Shown piece by piece: positions 13,672 through 24,097 of a stretch of 62,000 bases of DNA. Below the pieces are notes generated by a model, which was not told where the DNA came from, made no database searches, and saw only the letters and a list, made by a program, of their open reading frames with translations. Source of the DNA: Apostichopus japonicus. Taxonomy: Eukaryota > Echinodermata > Holothuroidea > Aspidochirotida > Stichopodidae. The first letter of the stretch is position 1, and every line of letters begins with the position of its first letter. A program made the position numbers and the translations under genes. The stretch spans positions 4,888,484 through 4,950,483 of the forward strand of contig NC_092564.1 in the NCBI RefSeq assembly GCF_037975245.1. The letters are read 5' to 3'.

Positions 13672-14215
13672 GTGGGCCTGATATTATCAGGATCTTCTTT
13701 AGAGGCAAACTGACTAGTAACAGTAAATTCAAGAGACACAATAGAGCCTGGAACAGAGAGGACATGGTGAACACAAAGAAAGAAGTTAATGGTGTATTGA
13801 ACAAAAGGAGTCAGTGAAAGCAGAGGTATTTAGATAAACTGTGGAGTACAAAGCGAGGATTAAGTAAGGAGAGAGGGCGAATAAACTATAGCAGAATACA
13901 GAGATGGAGCAGGATAAAGTTAGTCATGTCCTTCCTGTATATTGAGCCTATTCAGTTGAATGGTGCTAGGGCATTCCGTCCGCTCACTTTATCTCTGCTG
14001 TGGTGTACTATGTCTGAGATGGTTAGTCTACGAATTCAGTTACCTGTTGGGACATGTCTTTAATGGTATGATTGGGCAGCTGAAAGTGTTCCCCTACTGG
14101 AGTCTCCATTTTCATGGTATTGACTTGTGACTAGAACTGCTTCTTGAGGGTGGTCTTGGTTTCACCAACATACTTGTAACTTCAATGTCCTCTAAACTCA
14201 ATGACACCATTTAAA
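13672..14215 (-). mobile_element. Penelope-like element remnant (GIY-YIG endonuclease part)
   Basis: On the minus strand, from about 14215 down to 14020, one frame reads YKYVGETKTTLKKQF, stop, then METPVGEHFQLPNHTIKDMS. In Penelope-like elements the GIY-YIG domain has the pattern YxGET...PV.RHFN.P.HS, so this is most likely its decayed C-terminal endonuclease. At least two in-frame stops are present. The 13672-13730 end (caggatcttctttagaggca) resembles the segment at 28875-28947. The remnant lies in intron 2 of the three-exon gene, antisense to it. Confidence 0.5.
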
Positions 14216-14347
14216 TTGAAATATCAGTTTCCAGTGCTGCATAAGTGTGATAAGTTCTAAACAAAAGGTATATTTTTAGTCACAGCCATAGAAGCTATAG
14301 CAGGATACTTGCAATCTAGTAACTCTTGTTTTATGTAATCTCTACAG

Positions 14348-14550
14348 ATACTCCTGATCCAGTTACTTCAACACCTCTCAAGAAGCCATCTGCCAATGTT
14401 CTGTCCAATGTTACCAGTAGGATTAGATATGGAGCAGCATGGGAGAAAAACCTCAGACTATACGAATACACATTGCCACATTTACATGATCCTGAACAAA
14501 AGAGATCATACATATGGCAGGGGCAAGCACTTTTCCCAGACTTTTGTTGA
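14348..14550 (+). CDS. Terminal exon of the unrecognised three-exon gene
   Basis: The acceptor is tctctacag (ending 14347) and its two leading bases complete the phase 1 codon from exon 2. It encodes a Pro/Ser/Thr/Lys-rich start (TPDPVTSTPLKKPSANVLS) and then RIRYGAAWEKNLRLYEYTLP and HLHDPEQKRSYIWQGQ, ending in TGA at 14548. An alternative donor (cag|gttgtg near 14554) lies just after the stop, so a different 3' structure is possible. Across the three exons the product is small, about 150-190 residues depending on the start, without signal peptide or membrane segment. Confidence 0.6.
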
Positions 14551-16737
14551 CAGGTTGTGCGACATTCACAAATGTTGGATTAGCAGCTAATGATACATCT
14601 GCATCACCAGATTGAGATAAATTGCTTTCGTCCATTTTGTTCGATAGTAGCTATGACTGTGAATCAGGAGCTTGGCCACCCTCTAAGTCAAGGTGGGCAA
14701 GGTTGGGGAAATTCAATCAAGGAGTAACAATCAGAGAATGGCCAGCTTTATATTATTGTATATAGGCCTACACGCACAGCGTGTATAAATATCTGTATCG
14801 GTTTATTTATACTGGTGTTCATTTCCGTTGCCAGGAGGGGATATGATTTGAACGTGGGGGAGGGTGTGGGGGGTGGGGAGGGGGTCCCATTTGAAGTGTC
14901 CAAACGATGCTAATCTTTACATCTATCTTCTTGAATCACATGTACCCCTATCGACACGATCAATCAGTCCTGTCTCTCACCTCCTCTCATGCACTGGTGT
15001 ATTTATTTCCTGGCAAGATAACAGTTAGGCATAGTAAGGGTCAGAGGTCATCACAACTTAAAGAGTTGTGCGAGTCCCTGTGGTCTCTTACATCCTGGTA
15101 GCAGTAGAGAGAAGAAGCCTAATAGATCAGAAACCATAATCATCTTCTGTTGTGTCTTATTTTCCAGCATCCTTGAAACATTATATCCTTCCCCTTTGAT
15201 TTCTTGATGTCATAAAGCTGTATTTATGTGGTGCATTATTTAATTCCAGTATTTAGATTGTATATTCTTCTTGTGTATTTGACAGTATCCCAGTGATCTC
15301 CATTTTTCTGCTCTTGGTTTTTTTCTCTCTGTACTTTCATATCATATCTATCTCTACCCCTAGTCTCCATCTCCACATTTTCTTTACTTTCTTCCTCCAT
15401 CCCTTCATCTGTCTTTCACGCTTTCTTTCTTGACCTCTTTCCTCCCCTCTGTTTACCCTGTATGTTTTAGTTTGCGAATCCCCCCCCCCCCCGCATCTCA
15501 CCCCCAAAAAAGTTCACAAGGTTGACAAGTCTCCCCGTGCTAGTCCCAAGCTATACACCATTGTTGTGGTGACCGTTCAATATACTTGCGGATCAAATGG
15601 AAAGCCCCACCCCCCCACCCCTTACTTCCCAGTGTCATGAATCGGCAAATGGAAGATTATTCGGAGTTGTTCGTGATGGTTCAATGATCTTATAGTCAGG
15701 CATAGGCCTATACGGTTCTCTTTGTCCTTCATTGCCGTCGAAGTTTGAAATGAATTAATCGTGCTAGGAACTTCCGGGCAATGTTTAATTTTCTGTGGCA
15801 AGAAAAAAAGTTTCCCCCCAGTCTCTCCTGGTTGACTATATAGAGCCCGTTCGCCTATATGGTCACACAATAGTATAGATAAGTATGATCCATGCAGACA
15901 TCTAGTATATATTTTTTTAAATTCAATCCAATTTCAGTTAAAGTTACGAGTTGTAATTCGAGTCAGTCGTGATGAGGTGCCCCATGGTGGAGCTGGGTAA
16001 CCCACCCCAACCCCGTTGCCGACTTTTTGGCATTTCGTTGGGAGCCGTTCGGAACAAGAAACAGGATAGTCAATTCTGGGAGTACAGTACGCTGGAAAGC
16101 AATACACTGACGTGATTTAGAAAAAGCGAGACACTTTTCAATGGAAATAACTATTAGTTTATTGTTCATGTACTTATTCCCTTTTTGCCAATCCTTTCTA
16201 AAGAGGGTGGAGCCGCCCCTTATGGCAACGTATTTTCCTTTCCTTTTCCGTTCAAGTTTCGTTATTTTTTAATTCGGGTCAAAGGGGTGCAAGGACAGGG
16301 TTTACGTGCACCGGTTAGGAGGACGGGGTGCAGCTAGGGCAAGTGCTCTGTGATCGCCTAAAGGGCCCGTTGCCAGGAGTCCAAAAATAATTAAATATAC
16401 ATATTTATCTGTATATGGTATATGACATAAAATGCTTTGTCTTTCCCTCCTGATATATAACTAAAATTTATATATAAAATACAATGTAAGCTGTGACTCA
16501 GTCTATGTATAATTAATACCTAAATTGGCTGAAATACCAATTGTTCACACATGACGGACTTGACTTTACGTTTGATACCCAATAGTTTGTAATCACTTCA
16601 GTCAATTTTTTCACTCATTCGCGTTTGTCTTTTGTGACACCAGTCAGCGTGAATCAGACATAAAGTTCATAACTATTAGTTTCTTGAGCTGTTTCTTGAC
16701 TTCGACTGCTCACCATGTAGGCCTAAAAGAGTAAAAG
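14551..16737. other. No gene recognised
   Basis: Contains a G-rich stretch near 14855-14885, a pyrimidine-rich stretch 15300-15460, and C tracts at 15481 and 15608. No exon, RNA gene or recognisable element could be supported. Confidence 0.45.
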
Positions 16738-16943
16738 CAGGGAACTGCTAGAGTAGCAGCTCCCTGGTCGAACTATTACGCCTGATGCAAAGCTCGACCG
16801 TAACCTATACTGTACAGCCCATTAGTTGTGAAAAGTTCTGAACGTAAAACAAAGCACTGAGTTTTGTATCACACAACACACACGAAAACGCGGCGTAATA
16901 CCGCATACTACTGACCAGGGAGTTGTTCCATAACAACTCCCTG
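16738..16943. repeat. Pair of agggagYYG hairpins inside a larger inverted repeat
   Basis: The first hairpin is cagggaactgct / agcagctccctg (16738-16749 and 16755-16766). The second is a perfect 12-bp stem, cagggagttgtt / aacaactccctg (16916-16927 and 16932-16943), with loop ccat. Between them, ctccctggtc...attacgcc (about 16760-16782) is inverted as ggcgtaat...gaccagggag (about 16891-16922), so the whole 200 bp folds back. A third hairpin of the same type lies at 61003-61037. Confidence 0.7.
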
Positions 16944-16964
16944 TACTGCCACAGACAAGAAACT

Positions 16965-17207
16965 ATGCAGGAATTTCGCCAAGGCCACCGTTCAAGTAAC
17001 CGAACCCGTTTATTGCTTACTAGCCGTAAATACGGGATTGCTGAGAAATTACGAGACAACAGCGACGATCCGATAGAGGGTAGTATTGATATTATTTTTG
17101 AATCGGGTGGTGTGAAGGACAGAATTTACGAGGAAATTACGAGCGATCCCACCTTTAAAAGGAATATAAAAAAGCTTATTTCGGAGTATCTGCCGCTGCA
17201 AAGATAG
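16965..17207 (+). CDS. Small hypothetical ORF, 80 codons
   Basis: ATG-initiated frame ending in TAG. Its composition is protein-like: a basic start (MQEFRQGHRSSNRTRLLLTS) and a charged, mixed remainder containing KLRDNSDDPIEG and FKRNIKKLISEYLP. I recognise no family, signal peptide or membrane segment. It starts about 20 bases after the hairpin at 16916-16943. It may be a short real exon, a piece of a mobile element, or chance. Confidence 0.25.
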   Translation: MQEFRQGHRSSNRTRLLLTSRKYGIAEKLRDNSDDPIEGSIDIIFESGGVKDRIYEEITSDPTFKRNIKKLISEYLPLQR

Positions 17208-19236
17208 GCCTACACATTTATTGCTTTTAATAGTCCAAGGATTATTACAGTGAAAGAAGTCCTTATATGGCTCTTTTTTCTGCCAGAGAGAGTAAATCAA
17301 TTATTTATGACGTTCTAAATCTACGTTGAAAGGTTACTGTAAGTTTAACATACAATGGCGAAAGAATACTGCTGGCTTTTCAACCAATTGTTTTCATATC
17401 TACTATGACCATGCACAACAAACCCATCAGCCGGGTGGGTCGGGGGGGGGGGTGGTGGTTCAGGTGGAGACATGACGAACATAACATGGTAAGGTGTAAG
17501 TTGTAACATTTCTCTGATCTATGCCACTGAGTTACACATTCAGTTTATCAAGTCAATAGGCTATAACCTAAATTAGGTAGTAAATTTATAATGGGGTTAA
17601 GATTGTGAAACATAACATTCGTATTGGAAGCATCTACGGAACATTAAAGATGTCAGAATGTATACATCAATCGTATCCCATCATTTGTAATGGACATTTA
17701 TGAACAACAATGAGGCATATAACCGAATTACCGGTCCAACCATCGTGGGATCATTTCGGTTATGACAGAGTTGTAAATTTCGAGAGATACTACTTGAAGC
17801 AAACTGTTGGCATGAAAAGTGACACGTTTAGTCTACAAATTAAAATAATTAACTTTGTGCTCTGTATGGATCAAGAGGGTCGTCGCGGGTATACAAAGAG
17901 CGATGTATCACAAAACTTGTCCAACTTAGCAGTAAAGTTTTCAAGTTTTCAAGTACTTTACAGTCAAACACAAACTTGAAACAGCTGTTGAACTTATGAA
18001 ATGACAAATATTACCAGGTAAATATATTACGAAACAACATACGGCACTATACGTTGGAGACGGCTATATAGTTTCTAAATATTGTCAAATTTCTTTTTCA
18101 TTTAACAAACATAAAAGCTGAAGCCAACGTCTTTTGTATAAACTACTGTCCAAATAAATCGAGATCGGTTACAATTTTATTAGATTTTTTTTAATGACAG
18201 TTTGCGGTAGCTGCGTCTTAGATGTATTAACAACTTTCAATCTATGTATCAATAAATACATCACACGCTCTTTAACAGAAAAAAAAACCGCTATTGCTTC
18301 CTGGATCAGAAACCTCTTTATGCAGCCATCGTTAAAAAAAAACATACATAACTTACTGCTGTGCCTTTAGCTTACAACTTCCGTGAAGATATTGGTTACA
18401 GAGGGTCAATATTTGGTAAGAGCGAGCGAGCGCTTCTTCGGGTTTCTATATGTTGTCTTCTATAGTCATGATCTTTTCTCTGAAAATGAATGGTGGTTTT
18501 TATATTTTTCCCTTCAACTTGCCTGAATAAATATTTGGCACACTCTGCAATTGTCCTTGTGCATACTTTTATGATTGTCTTAAACGTTGACAAAATCTCG
18601 GCGTACAGTGTAGGCCTATACTTACTTATGAGAGAGGCAAAACTGAAGGGGAAGTTAACGGGACAATATCGATAATTATTTATATTCATGTTGAGTTCTT
18701 GCATCATATTTTTGCATTACACACATTTTGAACTCAAGTACATTTTATTGATATTTTAGACGCAAAGTATAACGCCCTTGTTCTTTTCAATATAATACCA
18801 GGGTTATGCTTTCGTTGTTTCCCGCATAGGTTGACAGTGCAAGGAAAATCGAAATATTAAACAAGCATACAAAGAGAAATGTAAAAGAAGAAGATTGTAT
18901 CTATTACATATATGGAATTGTGTCAATACCACCCAAAAATAATAGGATATTGAGAAAGGGGACTAGGAAATAATAGGCTATTTCACGTATAAGCCAGCTG
19001 CAGCAAATGATTTCTAGTCTCAACAGATTTTCGATTTTTTTTTTTTTTTTTTTGTGGTGTCAGCATTTTGGTGAAGGCTTAATCAATAAATCAATCGCTG
19101 GAGTACTGAATAAGACACGCACACAAAAAAAAAGAAAAGAAGATAGCTAATGATGTACTGGTTGAGAATACGTTTATTTTTTGTCGTATATGATTCAGCT
19201 TCTCTTAAAATTAAAAATGTTGTAGGTGTGTATAAG
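17208..19236. other. No gene recognised; expected upstream region of the symporter
   Basis: AT-rich sequence with a 20-base T run near 19030. The missing N-terminal exon of the symporter should lie upstream of 20176, ending in phase 0, but I could not find a frame encoding the expected first membrane helix here. Confidence 0.4.
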
Positions 19237-20175
19237 TTATCATGGGCCCATTTCATGTTTTTGTGTATTTCCCATGCATATTGTAATACGCAAGGTTACG
19301 CTAGGTGTAGGTGTATGCATTTCCCATGCAGGTAATGCAGGTGACATTAGATATATTTCAATGTCGTATATAGATACCCTATCAGGCTACGCTATATATG
19401 CTATAAAGATTTTGTTGTGTGTATTTTCATGCAGGTGATGTTACATACATTTTATTGTGTGTATTTCTCATGCAGGTGATGTTACATACATTTTAGTGTG
19501 TGTATATATCATGCAAATAGTGTTAGATACTTTTTATTGTGTGTATTACCCATTCAGGGGATACACTATATGTAGGTATTTATCATTGTTGCATGTATTT
19601 CCCAGGTTATGTTGTAAGCATATCATTGTATTTTATTTCATGTAGGTGATGTGAGATTTACAATTTCATGTGCGTATTTCTCATAAGGCTAAATTCATTA
19701 TTGTGTAAACTATGTGAAATACATTTCATAGTGTATCCCTTTCAAGTAACGTTAAACGTAGTGCACTATTTAATATATTTCACGTCCAGGTTATACTAGA
19801 GAATTTTATATAATTTTCTTTAATATACTTCCCGTACAGGTACGGTTAAGCTGGTTGTATGTATTTCGAATGCAATATACCGTGCAACACATATTTCACT
19901 ATGTCTCATGTAGGTTATACTAAACAGTTTTTTTACTTTATGTACTTCCAAGTTAGGTTACGCTGGTTGTATTTCATGCTTATATGTATTTCCATGCATA
20001 CAGTTTGCTATACAGATTCACGATGAGGATATCTCATGCAGTTTTTTATATATATTTAATGCATTCCACATGCAGGTTATCCTATCCCTCAGGTTCTCTG
20101 CAGGTTCCCTTGTGAATATTTTCTCATGCAGGTTTTTTTACTAGAGAAACTACGTTTGATTTATTTCCTATGCAG
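19237..20175 (+). repeat. Degenerate tandem array of 3'-splice-site-like units
   Basis: Units of roughly 40 bases follow the pattern tgtgtatttcccatgcaggt, then tgatgttacatacatttta. The cleanest are at about 19410-19530, with more diverged ones to the end. Acceptor-like tgcag|gt or close variants occur near 19331, 19433, 19474, 19915 (gtag), 20072, 20108, 20133 and finally 20175. The last unit is the real acceptor of the next exon, whose first bases, gttatgttagacact, match the unit consensus gtgatgttacatact. The array therefore seems built from, or contributed to, the exon boundary. Confidence 0.75.
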
Positions 20176-20298
20176 GTTATGTTAGACACTGACTTCGACG
20201 CTGGTGGACAAGTGTCTCTTGGTCTCACTGCTACCACCATTGTATCTCAGTGGACATGGGCCGCGACTCTATTACAATCATCTACGGTCGCTGCTAAG
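20176..20298 (+). CDS. DUR3-like symporter, exon A (first visible)
   Basis: Phase 0 at both ends, 41 codons. It encodes DFDAGGQVSLGLTATTIVSQ then WTWAATLLQSSTVAAK, the second conserved helix region of DUR3 proteins, where S-x-W-T-W-A-A-T-x-L-Q-S-S is a hallmark. The acceptor is tttcctatgcag and the donor aag|gtaaat. The leading codons VMLDT look like the preceding repeat array read through the junction, so the 5' border may have been remodelled. The exon before it, expected to encode the first helix, was not found. Confidence 0.93.
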
Positions 20299-20386
20299 GT
20301 AAATTCACTTCAGTTCTTCGGTACCGTATTGTAAGCGTTTTCGAATACATGCTAAAAAAAATTAAAGAATCCTATATAATATATAG

Positions 20387-20438
20387 AATAATATCAGCAT
20401 ATATATATATATATATATATATATGCTGATATTAAATC
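20387..20438. repeat. AT microsatellite inside an 11-bp inverted repeat
   Basis: aatatcagcat and atgctgatatt flank an (AT)n core. The arms plus the core form one continuous palindrome, a typical site of repeat expansion within a hairpin. Confidence 0.8.
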
Positions 20439-22717
20439 CCAGCCTGAGTAGGGTTACACGTTTAACGGAATCCATTGTTACAGGAAATTCCGTGCTATGC
20501 ACATGTCCACATTGTATACGGCTTGCTCGTACAGCATATGATATGTCTCTTGTGTAGAGATATTTTGCCATTTTGGAAATCTATAAATATAATAATATCT
20601 AGTATACTACAAGTGTAGATATTTTACTATCACTAAGATCCCTGCACTCGAAATAGTACCCATAGAGAGAGAGAGGTAGTATAGTTGTACTCGTTCTCAT
20701 GCTGTTGTACTCGTACTGTAAGTCTGTCATAGTTATGTCATGCATCGCATGTTACATAGTTCTATTGGTTGTAGGGTAAACTGAAAGACATCTAGTCACG
20801 TCTTTGTCTGAAAGGTTAGATTAAAGTAGATCAGAAACCCGGAAATTATTACTTTGTCATTTAAGATAACCTACATATAAGTTATGTATGTTTTATTTGT
20901 TTGTATAACATTACGTCAGCAACTTAGCGTCAATTAAATAATAATAAAAAGATGAGAGAATGCGAATTTGATTACTCCAAATGTCAAGAAGAAATAGTTC
21001 TTCAAAGTCAACGAAAGCACACTGGAGCAATTAGCGAAGCGTGCCATTGCAAACATAACAGAGATTAATTGAAATGATTGACAGTCGAGGGGAGGGAAGA
21101 TGATCAACTTGTGACGTTGTATACGATACCATGTTCGTGTCCATCATCCAAACACAACGACTGTCACGATCGAACTTGAAAAGATTGAAGAAATATTATG
21201 CCATCGTAAAGATAACAAAATAATATGCCTTTAGTCAATGTCAAACCTCAACAAGTATAGAAAATAGGAAACAGGTTGGCGTGCTGGTTATTGAGAGTGA
21301 TTTTCCTCATTGGGAGCAACTCATTTAATGGAATAGTATATAGGCCTAAGTTCAAAGGAAGACACGTGACTAAGATTCAAACCCGTTCAGTAAGAAGACT
21401 TTTTTTTAGAGTTTCAGCTTCGAGTATATAATAAAAGCTAAGTGTACACTGAATAAAGCAATCCATCCAAAGATGAAGATTTTTAGTGTTTATATGTCAT
21501 AGTCTATGAACAACAAGAAAAGAGCCCATTAAATAAATGAATGAATGGATGGATGGATAAATAAAAGCCGAGAATATAAAAATAATCCTAAAAGGTAAAT
21601 GCAAAACACTGGCTTCAAGAATTACCGCTTTGGAAAAGTCACGTGATTCTCACTTTTCTTCGACTATAAATCAGCAAGACAGAATCTCCAGGAGGAATAA
21701 ATTCCGTCTTGTAGGACTTAAATCCACTACAAAAGAAGATTGTATGAAAATTGTGGCCGAGGTGTTAGGGCAAGTCGTGGTCCCAGAAGCTAAAATAGAG
21801 AGGACCCATCGTGATGGAAGAAAGGCAACGCGCCGTCTATGATAGTAAAGTTTTCCTTTTATGAGGACAAGGTCAAGAGGAACGACAGGCAAGCCCTTCG
21901 AGACAAAGACCTCTATATTGTGGACGACCTAACAAAAGTAGACCTTTAAGAAAAGAGGAAGTGGTCAAAAGAAGTCCAGGAACTTTTTAATGAGGGAACT
22001 CGGCTTCGTTGCAAAACAGGTTGTAAAGGAGACGCCAAAATGGAATCCCGTTTAAGTTTGAACAATAATTAGATATACGATTGGAGTCTCGGTATCTCAT
22101 TAAAGGGGTACTCTCTGTAAATATTACCTTGTGTTGATGCACGACAAACATTGTTTGGATGTAACTTATAAAGCCGCACAATATCGTTATGCTTTTCTTT
22201 CAGTTTACGACATCTGGGATGGATGTCGTTTTTTTTTTGTTTCATTTGGATGTTTTTGACTGACTTATACACACCGTTAACTCTACTCGTCCGTTTGAAT
22301 TGATTTCTTTTAATCCCTCCGGTGTTTCAATTGTGATTTGTTATTTATCGATTTGTTTTGGTAAAGTACCGTACATTCTTCTCCTAGGAATTTCTCTTTC
22401 GCCTAGCGACCTCAACCTTCAATATGTTACATTCTAACGGCTGCCGGTTTACGGTTGATTTCCTTCAATGCAAGAGGCAATCTCACAAGAGAATGCAATT
22501 GTTTAGTTATCTGCGCAGGCGCAACCCAGATATTATTTTGTTTCATTCAGGAAACACATATTTCTTTGAGAGACGAGAATTAATGGCATAATGAACGAGG
22601 CCGGAAGATTCTTTGCTCGCATGGTTTTAGTAGTAGCAGAGTTGCTGCGTCTTAATTGACCCAAGTCTAAGTATTAACATCTGTAAATTAAATTCACATC
22701 ATGACGGCAGATATTAT

Positions 22718-23085
22718 CAGTGGCGTAGGAAGGTACTTTTGAGTGGGGGGGGGGGCTGAAGACTGATGGCCGGCCTGGCGGAGGGGTCTAAGGGGAGGGG
22801 GTGTCCCCCTCCCCTTTGGATTTTTTTTGCATTTCCAGGTGGCCTCAGATGCAATTTGGTGCAATATAGCACACTTCAACACCAACTCCATTTTGTAAAC
22901 TTAATTTTGTATTTTCACTTGGCCTTAGATGCAATTTGGTGCTCCAAATGATTTTTTTTCTCATTTGGAAATGAAAAAGGGGTTTTCTGACTTGCGAAGC
23001 GGGGGCGGAATGATACTTCCGCCCCTCCACATTTTTCACTGGGGGGGGGGCTGGCGCCCCCAGCCCCCCAGTTCCTACGCCCTTG
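22718..23085. mobile_element. hAT-like MITE inserted in the LINE (target duplication gatattat)
   Basis: The left end is cagtggcgtaggaa and the right end ttcctacgcccttg. The perfect 8-bp duplication gatattat lies at 22710-22717 and 23086-23093. Near the left end ggaggggtctaaggggaggg and tccccctcccctttgga form a hairpin, also present near 51190 and 59650, followed by gatgcaatttggtgc. No ORF. Insertion into LINE sequence makes it younger than the LINE copy. Confidence 0.95.
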
Positions 23086-23956
23086 GATATTATAGCTGAC
23101 GTCGGTGTCGGAAATTGTAATCTTACTCTGGTGTGTATTTACTATTTACGCTCCTAACACTGATACGCCATCGTTTTTTAAAGATACTTCTAGTAAACTA
23201 CAATCCTTCTATAAATGAGTGTATCATTGTCGCGGGCGATTTTAATTTTGTTTTTAACTTAGATATAAATAAGGTTGGGCTTAACCCAAGGACAAACTTT
23301 TAGGGCTCGAGAGGAATGCCTAGCGTTGATGAATATTGTATAAGTTGGTTGATGTCTGGAGACATATAGAAACACCTTTATTAGAAAGTATATACTTGGT
23401 TTTCAAATATCACGCTCGGGATTCATTGTCGGCTAGATTTACCTGCAATCTATAACTCGTTTGTTTTCTGTTGCTAATATGTCCAATTGCCCCGGTTTTC
23501 AATCAGGCCACCACGCCATTATTAGTAGGTCGATCCAACTTCATTCTTTTAAGAGACGAACAGGATATTGGACATTTAACAATGACTTCTTGAATGACAC
23601 GGGATATGTATAAGTCTTGTGTAACAGCTTATTTATATACCGTTATGGAACGATCAGTCATGTAAGTGCAAATTTCTTTAAGTTTGAAATTAGAACTCAT
23701 TGTATCACCTATTCTAAAGAAAGGGCCAAGGAGCGACTCAAGCATGAAGATGTTCTCATAACAAAGATCCGTGGCATTGCGGCGAAAGATCATTAAAAAT
23801 GAGACACTGGAGTTGCGCACCCAATTCACCCGAACCGAATTGTGCAGTTGCTTATAATAGCGTTTTCGACTTGAATATATTGCGCATTTATATGCATCTG
23901 TCTTATAGCATGATAACTCGTGTTATGCTAGAGGCACATTTTATTGCGGCCTGTGT

Positions 23957-24040
23957 TAAAAAAATAAAAAAATAAAAAAATATAAAAAATATAAAAAATA
24001 AAAAACATAAAAATATAAAAAAAAAATTAAAAAAAGATAT

Positions 24041-24091
<51 letters not shown>

Positions 24092-24097
24092 CCATAT
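23957..24097. repeat. A-rich tract followed by AT microsatellite
   Basis: taaaaaa and tataaaaa units grade into about 25 AT dinucleotides. It interrupts the LINE between the endonuclease and reverse-transcriptase remnants and could be the tail of another inserted retroelement; no body for such an element is visible. Confidence 0.8.
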
